DNA of 11,180 nucleotides from an uncultured delta proteobacterium (GTDB lineage: Bacteria; Myxococcota_A; Polyangia; Polyangiales; Polyangiaceae), in NCBI GenBank assembly GCA_903893335.1, contig CAITLX010000191.1, positions 1 to 11,180 on the forward strand. Reading direction: 5' to 3'. Position 1 is the stretch's first letter. Every line of letters starts with the position of its first letter. Position numbers and translations under genes: made by a program. Of the stretch, positions 9,082 to 11,180 are shown in pieces. The notes beneath the pieces were generated by a model that was not told where the DNA came from, searched no databases, and was given only the letters and a program-made list of their open reading frames with translations.

Positions 9082-9941
9082 GCAACACCGCCGCCACCCC
9101 GCCCCTCTCCGCGCCGCCCGACGACGCGCGCTCGTCGACGATGCCGCCCCCCGAGCGGCTCGGCAGCGCGAGCCGCGCCATGTACGAGCGCTACCTGCCG
9201 CTCGTGCGGCGCATCGCGATGCGCCTGGTGCGCCAGCTTCCGCAGGCGATCACCGTCGACGATCTCCTCAGCGCGGGCTGGGTCGGCCTCGTCGAGGCGG
9301 CCCGACGCCGCACGCCGCAGATGCCCGAGGAGGAGTTCGAGGCCTACGCGTCGCACCGCGTGCGCGGCGCCATCCTCGATTACCTGCGGAGCCTCGACCC
9401 GATGTCGCGCCGCATGCGCGGCGCCTCGCGCCAGATCACCGGCGCCATCCGGAGCCTGACCGCTCGCCTCAGCCGCGCGCCGGAGGAGGAGGAGATCGCC
9501 TCGGAGCTGGGAATCGAGATCGAGACGTACCGCGCGCTGCTCGGTCAGGTCGCGCAGGCCGACGCGGCCCGCGTGGACCTCAGCGAGGTCGCGGGGCCGC
9601 GCACCGGCTCCGAGCAGCTTCCCGACGCGATGGCCTCGCGCCGCGAGCTCGCCGACCGCATCGCCGACGCGGTCGACACCCTGCCCGACCGCCTGCGCGT
9701 CGTGATGGGGCTCTACTACCAGGAGGACTGCAGCCTGCGCGAAATCGGGGAGATCCTCGGCGTCACCGAGTCGCGCGTCTGCCAGCTCCACAGCGAAGCC
9801 GTGCACCGCATCCGCGCGCACCTCGACGGCCCCGGCGGGCGCGCCCCGTCGTCGCTGCCTGCCCCGATGGACCCGCGAGCGTCCTCACGCGCCCCCGCGC
9901 TCGTCATCATCGCGCCCCAACCTCCGAGGATCGTCCGATGA
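9078..9941 (+). CDS. fliA: RNA polymerase sigma factor FliA (sigma-28)
   Basis: Directs transcription of late flagellar and chemotaxis genes. It has 287 aa. About 32 low-complexity residues precede region 2, where DDLLSAGWVGLVEA (61-74) and YASHRVRGAILDYLRSLD (90-107) are the sigma-28 hallmarks. Region 3 includes RLSRAPEEEEIASELGI (130-146). Region 4 holds LPDRLRVVMGLYYQED (202-217) and the helix-turn-helix LREIGEILGVTESRVCQLHS (220-239). About 37 residues rich in Pro, Ala and Arg trail after region 4, longer than usual. The start overlaps the flhF stop by 4 nt, and the stop overlaps the flgF start by 4 nt. The in-frame ATG encoding Met22 is an alternative start that would remove much of the low-complexity N-terminus. 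An anti-sigma factor FlgM is not seen in the window. Confidence 0.93.
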   Translation: MSNTAATPPLSAPPDDARSSTMPPPERLGSASRAMYERYLPLVRRIAMRLVRQLPQAITVDDLLSAGWVGLVEAARRRTPQMPEEEFEAYASHRVRGAILDYLRSLDPMSRRMRGASRQITGAIRSLTARLSRAPEEEEIASELGIEIETYRALLGQVAQADAARVDLSEVAGPRTGSEQLPDAMASRRELADRIADAVDTLPDRLRVVMGLYYQEDCSLREIGEILGVTESRVCQLHSEAVHRIRAHLDGPGGRAPSSLPAPMDPRASSRAPALVIIAPQPPRIVR

Positions 9942-10696
9942 GCGATGGAATCTGGTCGGCCCTGTCGGGCGCCGTCGCGCACCTCGCGCAGCTCGACGTC
10001 GCCGCGAACAACGTCGCCAACGCCGGCACCGCGGGCTTCCGCGCCGACCACGCCGTTTTCCGCGAGGTGCTGGCGCAGGCCACCGCGCCCTCGTCGAACG
10101 GCGCCCCGCAGCCGCCCCCCGCCCGCAACCTGCGCTACTCGCGCGTCGACGCGCTCGCGCCCGACACCACGAGCGCGCCGACCCTCTCGACCGGCCGCAA
10201 CCTCGACGTGGCCGTCCGCGGCGACGGCTGGCTCTCGGTGCAGACCGACCAGGGCGTGCGCTACACGCGCGCCGGCGCGCTGCAGGTGGCGCGCGACGGC
10301 ACGCTCGTGATGCACAGCGGGGCGCCGTACCTCGACGGATCGGGCTCCCCCATCCGCGTCCCGCCGGACGGCACGGACACGACCGTGGGCCCCGACGGCG
10401 CCGTGATGGTCGGCGGCGCGACCGTCGGCCGCCTCAAGCTCGTGGCGTTCCCCGATCCGACGGTGCTCTCGCGCGAGGGCGCGCTGCTGCACAAGCTCGT
10501 CGACGGCTCCGACCCGCCCGCCGCGTCGACCGCGACGCTCCAGGCCGGCGCGCTCGAGATGTCCAACGTCTCGCCGGTGCAGAGCATGATCGAGATCGTC
10601 AGCGCGTCGCGCGGCTTCGAGGCGTGCGAGCGCGCCATCGACGCGTTCAAGCAGGCCGACGAACGGGCCGCGATGAAGCTGATGGGTGCGGCATGA
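9938..10696 (+). CDS. flgF: Flagellar basal-body proximal rod protein FlgF
   Basis: Structural protein of the proximal rod, exported by the FlhA-containing apparatus and assembled in the periplasm. It has 252 aa, typical for FlgF. The N-terminal rod motif is IWSALSGAVAHLAQLDVAAN followed by NVANAGTAGFRA (5-36). The central part holds RNLDVAVRGDGWLSVQ (87-102) and RYTRAGALQVARDGTLV (108-124), then VGRLKLVAFPDP (163-174). The C-terminal rod/hook motif is LEMSNVSPVQSMIEIVSASR (206-225) with a following Phe-Glu and QADE. FlgG is the nearest alternative, but the VGRLKLV segment and length favour FlgF. GAGGA (9926-9930) sits 7 nt before the ATG, which overlaps the fliA stop (ATGA). There is no Sec signal, as expected for a type III substrate. 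flgG, its usual next neighbour, does not follow. Confidence 0.85.
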   Translation: MSDGIWSALSGAVAHLAQLDVAANNVANAGTAGFRADHAVFREVLAQATAPSSNGAPQPPPARNLRYSRVDALAPDTTSAPTLSTGRNLDVAVRGDGWLSVQTDQGVRYTRAGALQVARDGTLVMHSGAPYLDGSGSPIRVPPDGTDTTVGPDGAVMVGGATVGRLKLVAFPDPTVLSREGALLHKLVDGSDPPAASTATLQAGALEMSNVSPVQSMIEIVSASRGFEACERAIDAFKQADERAAMKLMGAA

Positions 10697-11180
10697 GCGC
10701 GCTGGACGCGGCGCGCGTTCCCGAGCTTGCCGTCGCGCGCTCACGCACGCGCGCGGCGAGCGCCGCTCCCTCCGACACCACGGCCTCGTCGGCCGTCGCG
10801 TTCGCGGTGCACGACGCCAAGAACCTGCTCGCAGCGCTGCGCGCGAACGTGGACTTCGTCCGTGCCTCGCTGCACCGCGCGAACGTCGCGCCCGACGTCG
10901 CGGAGGCGCTCGACGACGTGGACGGCTGCTGCCAGCGGCTCACCGGCCTCATCCGCGAGGCGATGCTCGCCTCGCGCGGCGAGGCGCCCACGCCGACGCT
11001 CACCCGCGTGCACCCCGCCGACCTCGTGCGCGAGGCAGCCGCGCGCGCGCGGCGCCGCGCCGAGTCGCGCAGCATCCGGCTTCAGACCTTGGCCGACGAG
11101 TCGCTCGTCGCCTCGCTCGACGTCACGCTCATCGGGCGGGTGCTCGACAACCTGCTCGACAACGCGCTGCGCCACGCGCG
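10693..11180 (+). CDS. Soluble sensor histidine kinase, N-terminal part (3' end outside window)
   Basis: Starts at ATG 10693, overlapping the flgF stop as ATGA, and stays open to the window end (162 codons). Reading the frame gives a short Ala/Arg/Ser-rich N-terminus with no membrane helix or PAS/GAF domain. A HisKA-like H box follows, VHDAKNLLAAL, with His40 as the probable phospho-acceptor. Asp41 and Asn44 fit the H-(E/D)-x-x-(T/N) pattern; the Pro common next is Leu45. A dimerisation helical hairpin runs to about residue 95. The start of an HATPase_c domain follows, with N box RVLDNLLDNALRHA (149-162). The ATP-lid Gly motifs lie beyond the window. With no input domain ahead of the H box, it probably reads a cytoplasmic signal or a partner protein. 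Its place in the flagellar operon suggests a FlgS-like role. That role is inferred from position, not sequence. Confidence 0.8.
   Translation, partial: MSALDAARVPELAVARSRTRAASAAPSDTTASSAVAFAVHDAKNLLAALRANVDFVRASLHRANVAPDVAEALDDVDGCCQRLTGLIREAMLASRGEAPTPTLTRVHPADLVREAAARARRRAESRSIRLQTLADESLVASLDVTLIGRVLDNLLDNALRHA

Overview
This 11.2-kb window is very GC-rich, with G or C at nearly every third codon position in its genes. It is almost completely coding, with no intergenic stretch over about 120 bases. The mix of a GT117/DUF2723-type membrane protein, a tdh-kbl threonine catabolism pair, the ribosome-assembly GTPases Era and Der, and a flagellar operon headed by a sigma-54-type promoter suggests a motile, high-GC Gram-negative bacterium. 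A Myxococcota or other former deltaproteobacterial lineage is my best guess. That is inference, not proof; no rRNA or other decisive taxonomic marker is present.

Layout. (1) 2-889 (+): the C-terminal part of a membrane protein resembling the DUF2723/GT117 family, followed by a short hairpin. (2) 984-3370 (+): a two-gene unit, threonine 3-dehydrogenase (tdh) then 2-amino-3-ketobutyrate CoA ligase (kbl). Together they would convert L-threonine to glycine plus acetyl-CoA. (3) 3371-3438: a short convergent gap built from inverted repeats. (4) 3439-5696 (-): era then der, overlapping by 4 nt (ATGA), read leftward. (5) 5697-5842: a compact divergent control region. It holds a leftward extended -10 for era, two tandem copies of a 12-bp palindrome, a pure C/T tract, and a rightward sigma-54 -24/-12 element for the flagellar operon. 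(6) 5843 to the window end (+): flhA, flhF, fliA, flgF and a soluble histidine kinase cut off by the window edge. Most junctions are stop/start overlaps.

How the genes work together. FlhA is the export gate of the flagellar type III apparatus. FlhF is the SRP-type GTPase that usually sets flagellar position. FliA is sigma-28 for late flagellar genes, and FlgF is a proximal rod protein. The last gene is a kinase with no membrane segment ahead of its phospho-acceptor histidine, so it probably senses something inside the cell. A sigma-54 promoter, the export gate and a cytoplasmic kinase in one transcript recall the FlgS/FlgR logic of epsilonproteobacteria, where export-apparatus assembly is relayed to sigma-54 flagellar genes. 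That parallel is inference.

I see no wholly new defence or mobile system here. The points most worth a second look are the era/flhA divergent control region, the absence of flhG between flhF and fliA, the altered G3 motif in FlhF, and the soluble kinase at the right edge. No tRNA, rRNA, CRISPR array, insertion sequence or integrase was seen.
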